The notes below the pieces were generated by a model. That model was not told where the DNA came from. It was given only the letters and a program-made list of their open reading frames with translations, and made no database searches. A stretch of 64,000 bases of DNA. Origin: an uncultured Christensenella sp. (GTDB lineage: Bacteria; Bacillota; Clostridia; Christensenellales; CAG-917). Below, piece by piece: positions 50,439 to 60,047 of the stretch. A program made the translations under genes and the position numbers. Within the stretch, counting starts at the first letter, position 1. Each line of letters begins with the position of its first letter. The stretch lies in assembly GCA_910577815.1 (NCBI GenBank), contig CAJTNO010000006.1:21420-85419 (forward strand). The letters are read 5' to 3'.

Positions 50439-50651
50439 ATACACCTCCCTAAATAAAACTATAATTGTTTTTAGGATTTTAAGTTAAAATGATTTAAAAA
50501 ACATTAAATTTGTAAAAAATGCCATCAAGAACCACCACTAACAAACCTTTTATGAGTTGTATATTTACAAATATTCTTATAATTCATCTTTGGGCTTACT
50601 ACTTTTAAAACTCCGCTTATGTATGAACATTGTACATTGTATGCTCAAAAG

Positions 50652-51989
50652 TTATCTGAATTTTTTGTATAATGCTACGAGCGTCTCGACATTACTCGTC
50701 TGCGGAAACATATCGTATGGCTGAATACTGCCAATTTCAAAGCTTTTCGACAAAATATTCAAGTCCCGCGCAAGCGTCTGAGGATTGCAGGAAATATAAA
50801 CTATTTTGTCAAACCCTGTCGCACTCTCTAAAACCTCTCTGTCGCAGCCCCTGCGCGGAGGGTCCAGAATGAGCGCGCGACCATTACCCTCTATATCCTT
50901 GCAAAACAGCTTTGCGTCCGAACAAACACATTTCACTCTGCCTGAGATACCCAACGAGCGCATCAGCTTTTCCGCGTCGCAGCTTGCTGATTTCTCTATT
51001 TCAACCGATATTATGCTCGCCTTGGGCATACGCAACGCAAGCTGAGCCGTAAGAAGTCCTACGCCCGAGTATAGCTCGACAATATCTCCGCTAAAGCCTT
51101 CAAGCGCCTTTGCCACCCCATCGTACAAAGCGTCGCGCACGGCGTTATTCACCTGCAAAAATGATTTAGGAGAAACAACGGCTTTAAATTTTCCAAGGCT
51201 CTGCGCTTCCTCCGTTCCGCTTACAAGACGAACTGAATCTCCCATTATCACATTATCGGCGCGGGTATTGGACGAAATATACAATGCAAATTTTCCGAAT
51301 GTACTTGTCAGTCTTTCCGTTAATTCGGCAAAGTGCGGCAATTTATCTCCGTTTATTACAATCGTCAGCGACAAAGTATCGAGCATACGCGCAACGGCGT
51401 GGCGCAAAAGACCTTTACGGCTGTTTTCGTCATAAACGGAAATTTCAAATTGGTTCGCCCAATCCGTAAGAACCGCAATCAGCTCTGCCGCCCACTCGCC
51501 GTGTAGAGGACACCATTTCATAGGCACCGCTTTATGCGAACGCTTTTCATAGAAGCCCAGCGACACTCTTTTACTGCGCGCATTGTAAGCAAACGGCAAA
51601 GAAAGCTTATTGCGATATTCCCAATCGTTAAGTCTGACGGGAGTAGGCACATCCAAATTTAAGCCTGCAAATTTTTTTATCGCGCGCCTTACGCTCTCTC
51701 TTTTTATTTCAAGCTGATGCGCAGTATCGGCGTGCTGAAGGTCGCAGCCTCCGCACTTGCCGAAATACGGACAACGCGGCTTAACCCTTGAGGACGACGG
51801 CTTTATAATTTTAGTAACTTCGCCGAAAGCGCAATCCTTTTTAACATATACGATACGTGCGCAGACCTCCTCGCCGACTAAAGCGCAAGGCACAAATACG
51901 GGATAGCCGTCAAGCTTTATTACTCCCTCTCCGTCGCTACCGAAATCCGTAACGGTACCGTCTATGATGTCGCCCGCAATCAAATCCAA
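50652..51989 (-). CDS. rlmD: 23S rRNA (uracil-C5)-methyltransferase
   Basis: The 445-residue enzyme methylates uracil C5 in rRNA using SAM. It has an N-terminal TRAM domain (GDIIDGTVTDFGSDGEGVIK), a [4Fe-4S] site CPYFGKCGGCDLQH with an earlier Cys, a SAM fold (DIVELYSGVGLLTAQLA), LILDPPRRGC and the catalytic Cys in KIVYISCNPQTLARDL. Whether it acts as RlmD or the RlmCD type of Gram-positives cannot be told from this. The start is TTG 51989 with AAGGTGTG before it. It is a single gene with no clear terminator. Confidence 0.92.
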   Translation of the reverse strand: MDLIAGDIIDGTVTDFGSDGEGVIKLDGYPVFVPCALVGEEVCARIVYVKKDCAFGEVTKIIKPSSSRVKPRCPYFGKCGGCDLQHADTAHQLEIKRESVRRAIKKFAGLNLDVPTPVRLNDWEYRNKLSLPFAYNARSKRVSLGFYEKRSHKAVPMKWCPLHGEWAAELIAVLTDWANQFEISVYDENSRKGLLRHAVARMLDTLSLTIVINGDKLPHFAELTERLTSTFGKFALYISSNTRADNVIMGDSVRLVSGTEEAQSLGKFKAVVSPKSFLQVNNAVRDALYDGVAKALEGFSGDIVELYSGVGLLTAQLALRMPKASIISVEIEKSASCDAEKLMRSLGISGRVKCVCSDAKLFCKDIEGNGRALILDPPRRGCDREVLESATGFDKIVYISCNPQTLARDLNILSKSFEIGSIQPYDMFPQTSNVETLVALYKKFR

Positions 51990-52071
51990 ATCACACCTTT
52001 ATCAAGCTAAAATAACAGTATTAACCTCTATTTTTGCATAATATTATTAAAAGCTTTATATCACATATTAT

Positions 52072-52102
52072 AGCAAAACCCAAGACGCGCTTGGGTTTTG
52101 CT
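52072..52102 (-). terminator. Terminator of the PPi-PFK gene
   Basis: A 13-bp perfect stem (AGCAAAACCCAAG / CTTGGGTTTTGCT) with a five-base loop lies 18 nt after the stop at 52120. Confidence 0.8.
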
Positions 52103-52119
52103 ATTTTTAAAATTGATAA

Positions 52120-53367
52120 TTACAGAGTTGCAAACACTTTTTTAAGCTGTGCAAATCTCGGCAAACCGTCCTCGAGCGGAGCCTTTGCGTCGCCCTGAAT
52201 AAGGGGCAAAGCGTACTCGATAAACTCATCGCCGACATAAGACCCGTCCTGAGTAATCCACTCAAGCGGAACTTTCTTTTCGGTATTGGCGGCAAGCTCA
52301 AGAGGCATTAGCACGTTTTTACAAACGTAATTTCCGTTTTCGTCGGCAGTTCTCTCAAAAATAACCATCTTGTCGGTTTCGCCCTCTATCGCGCTTCTTA
52401 CCGCAAACGCGCCCGCGTTAAACGCTTCCTCGACGTCGGTCCTGGACGCGAGGTGTGCGCCGCAGCGTTGCATAAGGCTAAGCTCTATAGCACGCACCTT
52501 AACGCCGAGTCTTTCCTTAACAATGTTGGCAAGCAGTTGAGCAAGACCGCCCAACTGAGCGTGTCCGAAGGTGTCGTTCTGCGAAACGGAGCACTCCGCC
52601 ACATATTTACCCTCCGCATTCTTCAAGCCCTCGGAAACGGCTACAATACACTTATTGTCATTCCTTTCGCAAACGCTTTTTACGGATTCTACAAACTTAT
52701 CCACGTCAAACGGAACCTCGGGCAGATAAATCAAATCGGCGCCGAGTCCCTTGTATCCTGCGAGCGCGGCGGCTGCGGTGAGCCAGCCTGCGTTTCTTCC
52801 CATAATTTCGATGATACAAACCTGTCCGAAATTATAAACCTTGGCGTCCAGATTACATTCCATAATGGTATTTGCAATATACTTTGCCGCGCTGGCGTAG
52901 CCCGGGCAGTGGTCGGTGCCGAAAAGGTCGTTATCGATGGTCTTAGGCACGCCGATTACGTTGCACTCATAGCCTACCGACTGAAGATACTTGCTGACCT
53001 TGTTGCAGGTATCCATACTGTCGTTGCCGCCGTTATAGAAAAAGTAGCGGATATTATACTTTTCAAAAACCTCGAGTATGCGCTTGTAATCCGTATCGTC
53101 AACATCCGCGTCCTTAAGCTTATAACGCGCCGAGCCGAGCGCCGAGGACGGAGTGTATTTAAGCAGCTCCAGTTCCTTGGGGTCTTCTTTGGATATATCG
53201 AAAAACTTCTCGTTAAGGATGCCGACTATTCCGTGTTCCGCGCCGTAGACCGCCGTTATATTGCCCTGCTTTAACGCCTCTGTAAATACGCCCGCGGCAC
53301 TGCTGTTGATGACGGAGGTAGGACCTCCGCTCTGACCGAACATACACGCGCCAACCAAATTTTTCAT
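52120..53367 (-). CDS. pfp: Phosphofructokinase, pyrophosphate-type
   Basis: The 415-residue enzyme phosphorylates fructose 6-phosphate. Two positions speak for PPi as donor: GGNDSMDT, where the second Gly of the ATP-type GGDGS is Asp, and PKTIDNDL, where PGTIDND has Lys in place of Gly. Further family motifs are GQSGGPTSVIN, EIMGRNAGWLTAA (catalytic and F6P site) and MQRCGAHLASRTD. The N-terminus is close to the start of the family and AAAGGAG precedes ATG 53367. With the ATP enzyme next door, the cell has both types. Confidence 0.9.
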   Translation of the reverse strand: MKNLVGACMFGQSGGPTSVINSSAAGVFTEALKQGNITAVYGAEHGIVGILNEKFFDISKEDPKELELLKYTPSSALGSARYKLKDADVDDTDYKRILEVFEKYNIRYFFYNGGNDSMDTCNKVSKYLQSVGYECNVIGVPKTIDNDLFGTDHCPGYASAAKYIANTIMECNLDAKVYNFGQVCIIEIMGRNAGWLTAAAALAGYKGLGADLIYLPEVPFDVDKFVESVKSVCERNDNKCIVAVSEGLKNAEGKYVAECSVSQNDTFGHAQLGGLAQLLANIVKERLGVKVRAIELSLMQRCGAHLASRTDVEEAFNAGAFAVRSAIEGETDKMVIFERTADENGNYVCKNVLMPLELAANTEKKVPLEWITQDGSYVGDEFIEYALPLIQGDAKAPLEDGLPRFAQLKKVFATL

Positions 53368-53553
53368 AAATTAACTCCTTTGCAAATTGGGATATAATGC
53401 TATTTAGCTATACTATGATAATATATTTACTTTCATTTTACAAGCAAATTTTAAGGCTTGGACAATCACGCTTTTGATTTTATATCATCAAGCTACATAC
53501 AAGCACCGACGCTAAGCGTTTTACGGTTTAACATACAAAAAGCAAAACAACTA

Positions 53554-53577
53554 AAACCGCGCTTTATTGCGCGGTTT
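53554..53577 (-). terminator. Terminator of pfkA
   Basis: AAACCGCGC-TTTATT-GCGCGGTTT is a 9-bp perfect stem followed by a short T-rich stretch on the minus strand. Confidence 0.85.
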
Positions 53578-53605
53578 CAATCGAATTAAATACTTATTTT
53601 GCAAA

Positions 53606-54589
53606 TTACTTGCTTATAGTAATAGCAAGATTATAAAGCTGCTCGTCGAACTCCTTGGGAATTTTGAGTGCCTCGAGCACCGTCGTATCGTAAATATCGC
53701 CGCCGCGGACACCTACGACTCTGCCCGACTGTCCGCACTCGATAAGGTCAACCGCACGCTGAGCCATACGCGCCGCAAGCACGCGGTCCGCCATAGTGGG
53801 AATACCGCCGCGCTGCATATAGCCGAGCGCCATATGGTTTACTCTGCGGTTTGTTGCGTCCGCCACCTTTTTTACAAGCTCGTCCTTAAGCTCGTTCTTT
53901 CCCTCGGCAAGCAGAATGATAGTGGAGGTCTTACCCTTGTCAAAGCCGCGCTTTACGCTCTTTGCAATTTCGTCGACGTCTGCGGGTGCTTCGGGAACGA
54001 TAACGTACTCCGCGCCGCCCGCGACAGCGGAGTTGAGCGCGATATTTCCGCTCATTCTTCCCATAACCTCCAAAATCATAATGCGGTCGTGCGAGGTAAT
54101 GGTATCGCGCAGCTTGAGTATAGCGTCTATAACCGTGTTGCACGCCGTATCGTAGCCGATTGTGGAATCGGTATAGCCCATATCGTTGTCTATAGTGCCG
54201 GGGATACCTATAACGCTAAGCTCGGTATTTTCGTGCAAGTCCTCCACGCCCCTGAAGGAGCCGTCGCCGCCGATGACGATAAGATTGTCGATGCCGCGTC
54301 TTAAAAGATTTTCCGCCGCCTTCATCATAACGTCCTTTTCTTTGAACTCGAGGCAGCGCGCGGAACGGAGAATAGTGCCTCCCGCGTGAACGCTGTTGGA
54401 AACGGAGCTGTAATCCATCGGGAAAATCTCGTCGTTAACCAAGCCCTTATAGCCGTGTCTGACTCCGTACATTTCAAAGCCGTGGCTTAAGCCGTAGCGC
54501 ACAACTGTACGGATGCAGGCGTTCATACCCGAAGCGTCGCCGCCGCTTGTAAGCACGGCGAGCTTTTTATTTACACATTTTTTTGCCAT
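53606..54589 (-). CDS. pfkA: ATP-dependent 6-phosphofructokinase
   Basis: The 327-residue glycolytic enzyme has the ATP loop LTSGGDASGMNACIR, GGDGSFRGVEDL, PGTIDNDMGYTD with Gly (ATP type), the catalytic EVMGRMSGNIALNSA and GYMQRGGIPTMADRVLA. Length fits bacterial PfkA. It lies 100 nt after dnaE, the usual place in Clostridia and Bacilli, so it belongs to the old dnaE-pfkA order; the PPi-type gene is an addition after it. GAGGC precedes ATG 54589. Confidence 0.96.
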   Translation of the reverse strand: MAKKCVNKKLAVLTSGGDASGMNACIRTVVRYGLSHGFEMYGVRHGYKGLVNDEIFPMDYSSVSNSVHAGGTILRSARCLEFKEKDVMMKAAENLLRRGIDNLIVIGGDGSFRGVEDLHENTELSVIGIPGTIDNDMGYTDSTIGYDTACNTVIDAILKLRDTITSHDRIMILEVMGRMSGNIALNSAVAGGAEYVIVPEAPADVDEIAKSVKRGFDKGKTSTIILLAEGKNELKDELVKKVADATNRRVNHMALGYMQRGGIPTMADRVLAARMAQRAVDLIECGQSGRVVGVRGGDIYDTTVLEALKIPKEFDEQLYNLAITISK

Positions 54590-54688
54590 ATATATGCCTC
54601 ACAAAATTTATTTCGAATTAGAAAATATGATATCACCGCAAAAATATACGCGCAAGCGATTTGAGCATACATTTTCCGCGTTAATATT

Positions 54689-57600
54689 TTATTTTTTACG
54701 CACGTAGCGAACCCGATTGGAGCCGAGCAGGTCGCCAAGGCGCGCAAGCAGCTCGTCGCAGATACGCACGGTCTGCGGATATTCCATAAGCCTCGGCTTG
54801 CCGTCGTAGGTAATCTGCGCCTGACAGGGTGTGTTGCCCTCGTACATCTTAAGCACTTCGGCAACCGTTCCGCGCTCGTCCGCGCTGTTTACAAGCACGT
54901 AAAGTATCCCTTCCGCCTCGCTTCTTGCGGGCTTTGACACAGCTTGCGCCGCGGCGTTATTATTCCAAAGCTCCGCGCCGTCGATATTTATCTTAGGCTC
55001 GCTCTCGTCGCGCAGGTCTATCTTTCCCGTAACCTTTATGGGTTTGTCGCCGGCAAGCAGCTCCGCGTATTTCTCATACGTGCGCGCATACATCGTAAAC
55101 GCAATGGAGCCCGCTCTGTCCTCCAGTCTGCCCACCGCAAACTTCTGCTGCTGTTTAGTAGTCTTGACCTCGTATGACGCAACGATACATCCGAATCTCA
55201 CCGATTTGCCCGACAACTGCTGGTCGATAACCATATTCACGTTTCCGTCCTCGTCCGCCTGCTCCGTAAACAGCATTCCCGTATCGAAGTTAAACTCTCC
55301 CGCCGCCTCTCTGTAGTCGTCAAGGGGATGCCCCGAAAGATACATTCCGAGAACCTCTTTTTCAAGCGACAGTCTTTGGAGCTTCGGATATTCCTCCAAA
55401 ACGCTGTACGTATCTTTATATTCGACCATTTCGTCAAAGAGTGACATCTGCGCGGACATCCTGTTCTTTTTTGACTTAACGACGTCGTCCATAATGCGCT
55501 CGTAGGACGCCATAAGCGTAGACCTCGTAAGGTTAAAGCAGTCGAGCGCGCCGCCCTTGATAAGACTTTCAAGCATACGCTTGTTTATCTGCTCGGAGCA
55601 TCTTTCAAGCAGGTCGCGCAAATCCTTAAACTCTCCGCCCGCGTTGCGCTCGGCTATAATAAATTCCGTCGCCGCCTCTCCCACGTTCTTGATGCCCGAC
55701 AAGCCGTAACGCACGTTTTCGCCGTCTATGGAGAAAAGCTTTTCGGAGCGGTTTATATCGGGCTGCAATATCTTCACTCCCGTACGCTTGAGGTAATTCA
55801 TATAGTGTTTTACCTCGTCCGCATTGGTTATGCGGTTATTGACAACCGCAACAATAAAGTGCGTGGGATAGTAGCACTTAAGATATGCGGTCTGATACGT
55901 CAAAAACGTATATGCCGCGGCGTGCGATTTATTAAACGCGTATTCGGCAAACTTCATAATCTGGTCGAAAAGATGGTTTGCAATCTCCTCGTCCACGCCG
56001 TTTGCAACCGCGCCGCAGTTCTGTTTTTGCGTAGCGTCGCCTTTCAGCACGCCGCCGTGCAGGAATACGTCGCGCATAGAAAGCAGTACGTCCGCCTTTT
56101 TCTTGGACATTGCCCTGCGCATAATATCCGCGCCTCCGAAGGAGAAGCCCGCCATTTTCTGCGCAATCTGCATAACCTGCTCCTGATACACGATACAGCC
56201 GTAGGTATTACCGAGCACCTCCTTAAGAATAGGATGCGCGTATTGGACTTGGTCGGGATGCTTTTTACCCTCTATAAAGTCGTCTACAAACTGCATAGGA
56301 CCGGGACGGTAAAGCGAAATACCCGCTATGACGTCCTCGAGCGAGTCGGGCTGAAGCCTTGCCATAAATCGCTTCATACCGCCCGATTCCAACTGAAATA
56401 CCGCTTCGCAGTCGCCTGAGGATATAAGCTCGTAAACCTTCGGGTCCTCGTAACCGAGCTTATCGAAGTCAAGCTCTACACCCTTATCCTTTTTAATGAG
56501 TTTAAGCGCCTCGTTGATATCCGTAAGCGTTTTAAGCCCGAGGAAGTCCATTTTGAGAAGTCCTACGTCCTCGATTATGTTTTTATCGAACTGAGTGGTT
56601 ATAACCGAATCGCTGCCCGAGCCGTTTCTCGATAGCGCGCAATAGTTCTCTACGGGGTCGCGGCAGATAACCACGCCCGCGGCGTGCATCGAGGTCTGTC
56701 GCGGCATACCCTCGAGCTGCATAGCCAAATCTATCGCCTGTCTGGCGGCGGGACTGGAATCGTAAATGCGCTTGAAATCGGGGCTGAAGAAGCTGCTGCC
56801 CTCCATAAGCACCTGCGGCAGCAGAACCTTGCCTACGGGTATTTCCTTTACCCAAAGCGCCGCCTCCGCATAAGGAACGTCAAGCACTCGGGCTACGTCC
56901 TTTACAACTGCCTTCGCGCTCATCGTAGAGTACGCGATTATCTGCGACACGTTATCCTTGCCGTACTTGCGAATACAGTAATCTATTACCTCCTGCCGTC
57001 TTACAAAGCAGAAGTCCACGTCAAAGTCGGGCATCGTAACGCGCTCCTGCGACAAAAATCTTTCAAACAGAAGCTGATATTTCAAGGGGTCTATATCGGT
57101 AATTCCTATAGAATACGCAACGATGCTGCCGCAGCCGCTTCCGCGCCCGGGACCTACCGGAATACCCATTTTTTTTGCGGCGTTGACGTAGTCCCATACT
57201 ATTAGAAAGTATCCGTCGAAGCCGCACTTGTTTATGATACCGAGCTCGTAATCTATACGCTCCTTCATATCGGGAGTTATCTCGTCGTATCTTTTCCTTA
57301 GTCCCTCCCAGGCTATATCGTGAAGATACTGCTTTTCGTCTCTGTCGCCCATTTCCTCGTTGCGGTATACGGGAATAATCGGCTTGCGCTTTAGCACAAA
57401 AAAGTCCTCTATCTTATCCGCAATCTCGCGCGTAGCGGAAATAGCCTCCGGACACCAATCGAAAAGCTCCGCCATTTCGTCGCCGGATTTTAGATAAAAC
57501 TCGTCGTTGCTGAAGCGCGCCGAATTTGTTTTATCGTCGGATTTCTTACAGCCGAGCGTGATACACATCATAGTATCCTGCATATCGGCGTCCTCGCGCT

Positions 57601-58276
57601 TGAGATAATGGACGTCGTTTGTAGCCACAACCTTTACGCCTATCTCCCTTGCGATTTTGACAAGCTGATTGTTGACAATCGCGTCCTCGGGCAAATGGTG
57701 GTCCTGAAGCTCTATGTAAAAATCTCCCTCGTCAAACATATCGCGCATACGGATAGCGTACTGCTTCGCCTCCTCGTACTTGCCCGCAAGTATTAAACGG
57801 GGTATCTTTCCCGCAAGACACGCCGAAAGACATATAAGTCCCTCGCTGTGCTCAGCAATATGCTCGAGGTCGATACGCGGACGCATATAAAAGCCGTCTA
57901 CAAACGCCTTTGAGGACAGCTTCATAAGATTTTCATAGCCCTTAAGGTTTTTAGCAAGCAAAATCAGATGATAACGTTGCTTAAGAACTTCGGGAGTTTT
58001 AACATACAAATCCTCGGCAACGTAAAACTCCTGCCCGACTATGGGCTTTATTCCGTCCTCGCGCAGAGTCTGTACAAAAGTGTACGCGCCGTACATATTG
58101 CCGTGGTCTGTAATGGCTACGGCGTCCATTCCCATAGCTTTAAGAGCCTCGCTCAGCGGATGCAGTTTTTTAGCCTTGTTGGGATTATCCTTATCTACTA
58201 CAGGCTGAATAAGGCGCACCGCGCCGTCCAGCAGACTGTATTCGGTATGAAGATGCAAATGTACAAAATCCGTCAT
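54689..58276 (-). CDS. dnaE: DNA polymerase III alpha subunit
   Basis: The 1195-residue replicative polymerase has an N-terminal PHP domain (FVHLHLHTEYSLLDGAVR, AITDHGNMYGA), the C-family catalytic core with PDFDVDFCFVRRQEVIDY (two of the catalytic Asp residues) and GPGRGSGCGSIVAY, helix-hairpin-helix elements, and an OB-like region (about 1000-1090, with GRLEDRAGSIAFTMYARTYEKYAELL). There is no exonuclease insert, so it is DnaE, not PolC. Length is normal. AAAGGA precedes ATG 58276, 31 nt after whiA. Confidence 0.97.
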   Translation of the reverse strand: MTDFVHLHLHTEYSLLDGAVRLIQPVVDKDNPNKAKKLHPLSEALKAMGMDAVAITDHGNMYGAYTFVQTLREDGIKPIVGQEFYVAEDLYVKTPEVLKQRYHLILLAKNLKGYENLMKLSSKAFVDGFYMRPRIDLEHIAEHSEGLICLSACLAGKIPRLILAGKYEEAKQYAIRMRDMFDEGDFYIELQDHHLPEDAIVNNQLVKIAREIGVKVVATNDVHYLKREDADMQDTMMCITLGCKKSDDKTNSARFSNDEFYLKSGDEMAELFDWCPEAISATREIADKIEDFFVLKRKPIIPVYRNEEMGDRDEKQYLHDIAWEGLRKRYDEITPDMKERIDYELGIINKCGFDGYFLIVWDYVNAAKKMGIPVGPGRGSGCGSIVAYSIGITDIDPLKYQLLFERFLSQERVTMPDFDVDFCFVRRQEVIDYCIRKYGKDNVSQIIAYSTMSAKAVVKDVARVLDVPYAEAALWVKEIPVGKVLLPQVLMEGSSFFSPDFKRIYDSSPAARQAIDLAMQLEGMPRQTSMHAAGVVICRDPVENYCALSRNGSGSDSVITTQFDKNIIEDVGLLKMDFLGLKTLTDINEALKLIKKDKGVELDFDKLGYEDPKVYELISSGDCEAVFQLESGGMKRFMARLQPDSLEDVIAGISLYRPGPMQFVDDFIEGKKHPDQVQYAHPILKEVLGNTYGCIVYQEQVMQIAQKMAGFSFGGADIMRRAMSKKKADVLLSMRDVFLHGGVLKGDATQKQNCGAVANGVDEEIANHLFDQIMKFAEYAFNKSHAAAYTFLTYQTAYLKCYYPTHFIVAVVNNRITNADEVKHYMNYLKRTGVKILQPDINRSEKLFSIDGENVRYGLSGIKNVGEAATEFIIAERNAGGEFKDLRDLLERCSEQINKRMLESLIKGGALDCFNLTRSTLMASYERIMDDVVKSKKNRMSAQMSLFDEMVEYKDTYSVLEEYPKLQRLSLEKEVLGMYLSGHPLDDYREAAGEFNFDTGMLFTEQADEDGNVNMVIDQQLSGKSVRFGCIVASYEVKTTKQQQKFAVGRLEDRAGSIAFTMYARTYEKYAELLAGDKPIKVTGKIDLRDESEPKINIDGAELWNNNAAAQAVSKPARSEAEGILYVLVNSADERGTVAEVLKMYEGNTPCQAQITYDGKPRLMEYPQTVRICDELLARLGDLLGSNRVRYVRKK

Positions 58277-58307
58277 AATTTATCCTTTGGGCAACGTCCC
58301 GTATTTC

Positions 58308-59273
58308 TCATTGCTTCAGCTCGGAGGAAATAGCCTCGAGCTTATCCAGCCTGTGATGCAAGCAGCTTTTAGACACTCCGAGAATGTCCGCAAGCTCCTG
58401 CATAGACGCCTCCGAATATTCTGCGCGGGCGTCCGCCGTTTCTTTTAGTGCCTTGGGCAGCTTATCGTATTCGCCGCGGTCCTTTATGCGGGCAATGGCT
58501 ATCATTTGTCTGCTTGCCGCGCTGAAGGTCTTATCCATATTTGCGGTTTCGCAGATAATGGCGCGATTGAGCGAATTTGCCGTTTCCCTCTCGTTTATGA
58601 TATCCCGCATTCTCTTTGCGCTGTCCGCAAGCCCGAGCGCGCAAAGTATGCGCACTATCTCATCCTTATCCTTGACATACAGCAGTTTATTTCCCGAACG
58701 GTCGCTCATACGCGGATTTATACGCATATCTGTAAGCAGCTCCATAGCGGAGTTTGCAAACTCCTCGTCGGAAAATTTAAGCTCGAAATGATATCCCTGT
58801 CTGCTCTCTGCGCCCGAGCTTTCGGGAGCATACACGCTTCCGCAGGCGAGAAACAGCCCCTGAAAGTACGCCTGCATACAGCAGCCCTTTCTAAGCAAGC
58901 GTTCGGGCAAGCCGCGGGTAAAATTGGGAAGTCCGTCCTCGCCAAGTCTTATAAGCTCGAAGTCCTCGAGCGCCTGCTCCGTAAATCCGTGCGGAATGAT
59001 AAGACGGTATACCCTTCTGTCCACTCCCGCTATCCTCTGACGGCACTCGGCTATACCTATCTCGGTAGGATACAACGCTTTAAACAATCTTGATACAAGC
59101 TCCGCCGCGTCAAGCGAGTAAAGCGAAACGCAAAGCGTCTGCCTTCTGCCCGTTCCCTCGAGAGTGCCGTCCGCCTTTGTCAGCGCCGACAAAAAGGATT
59201 TTATGCAGCACTCGCTACTCGGAAGAATTCCAAGTAGCTCGCGTTTGGCGTTTTCCTTAAACGTCGCTTCCAT
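58308..59273 (-). CDS. whiA: DNA-binding regulator WhiA
   Basis: The 321-residue protein has the LAGLIDADG-like N-terminal domain (LPSSECCIKSFLSALTKADGTLEG) and the C-terminal helix-turn-helix (MQELADILGVSKSCLHHRLDKLEAI) that define WhiA, a cell-division and sporulation-linked regulator of Gram-positive bacteria. It overlaps the upstream PHP gene by 17 nt and precedes dnaE. The usual rapZ and yvcK partners between it and murB are not there. GGGAGTGG precedes ATG 59273. Confidence 0.95.
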   Translation of the reverse strand: MEATFKENAKRELLGILPSSECCIKSFLSALTKADGTLEGTGRRQTLCVSLYSLDAAELVSRLFKALYPTEIGIAECRQRIAGVDRRVYRLIIPHGFTEQALEDFELIRLGEDGLPNFTRGLPERLLRKGCCMQAYFQGLFLACGSVYAPESSGAESRQGYHFELKFSDEEFANSAMELLTDMRINPRMSDRSGNKLLYVKDKDEIVRILCALGLADSAKRMRDIINERETANSLNRAIICETANMDKTFSAASRQMIAIARIKDRGEYDKLPKALKETADARAEYSEASMQELADILGVSKSCLHHRLDKLEAISSELKQ

Positions 59274-60021
59274 ACTTCCACTCCCTCTTGTCCTTAAAAA
59301 CCGGCATATTGCCCTCTAAACCGAAAACCCTGCAAGCAGGTATGCCTCGTCTTACTATAAATTCCTCAACTGCGGAAAAGTCCCCCGTAGTTTTCGCGCT
59401 GTGCGAATCCGTGCCGACTATAAAATTGACGTCCGTGGAAAGCGCCTCGTCTATAGTATTTTCCAATGCGTCGAGATGCTTTGCATTAAGCTCCACATAA
59501 GCGTTATGTCTTGCCGCGCATTCGCAAACCTTTACGGTATCCACGGGCGCGCGGTGTCCCAAATGCGCGATTATATCCACGGGATAGTTCTCTAAAACGC
59601 TTATATACGCCTCGGTATTTTTACATATAAGCTTTTCCTTTGCCCTCGCGCCTCCAAAGCCGTTGACAAGCAGAAATTTACTCTCTCCGTTCATTTTAGA
59701 TGGGGTTATAAACCTATGAAAGCCGACGGTTAGAACGTCAATATTGCGTATGACCGAGTGCGGCGCGTCGAGCGCGCCCCCGATAATATTTGCCTCCAAG
59801 CCCTGAAAAATCTTTATGCCGCGGTCGGAAAGCTTTTCTATCTCCGCCTTCTGCTTCTCAAGCTTTTTCTTTGTGGCGTGATACATAAACGTGGAAAACG
59901 AATGGTCGCTCACAGCAATCTGGCTCAGTCCTCTGCGCCTTGCGGCTTCGACGTGAGCGGAAATATCCGACCTGCCGTCGCTAACTCCCGTATGAAGATG
60001 ATAATCTCCGCAAAATTTCAA
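59257..60021 (-). CDS. PHP-domain phosphoesterase
   Basis: The 254-residue hydrolase has the metal-binding motifs of the PHP family: DYHLHTGVSDGRSD, IAVSDHSFS, a Glu in GLEANIIGG, HLGHRAPV, and VGTDSHSAKTTGDF. It is a polymerase-and-histidinol-phosphatase type enzyme of the YcdX branch; its substrate is unknown. The start is TTG 60021 (MKFCGDYHLHTG) with GGGAGAA before it. It lies in the murB-whiA cluster and overlaps whiA, so it may share its transcript. Confidence 0.9.
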   Translation of the reverse strand: MKFCGDYHLHTGVSDGRSDISAHVEAARRRGLSQIAVSDHSFSTFMYHATKKKLEKQKAEIEKLSDRGIKIFQGLEANIIGGALDAPHSVIRNIDVLTVGFHRFITPSKMNGESKFLLVNGFGGARAKEKLICKNTEAYISVLENYPVDIIAHLGHRAPVDTVKVCECAARHNAYVELNAKHLDALENTIDEALSTDVNFIVGTDSHSAKTTGDFSAVEEFIVRRGIPACRVFGLEGNMPVFKDKREWKYGSDV

Positions 60022-60047
60022 TCCGTTTCTCCCGTAGATTTTTTACT

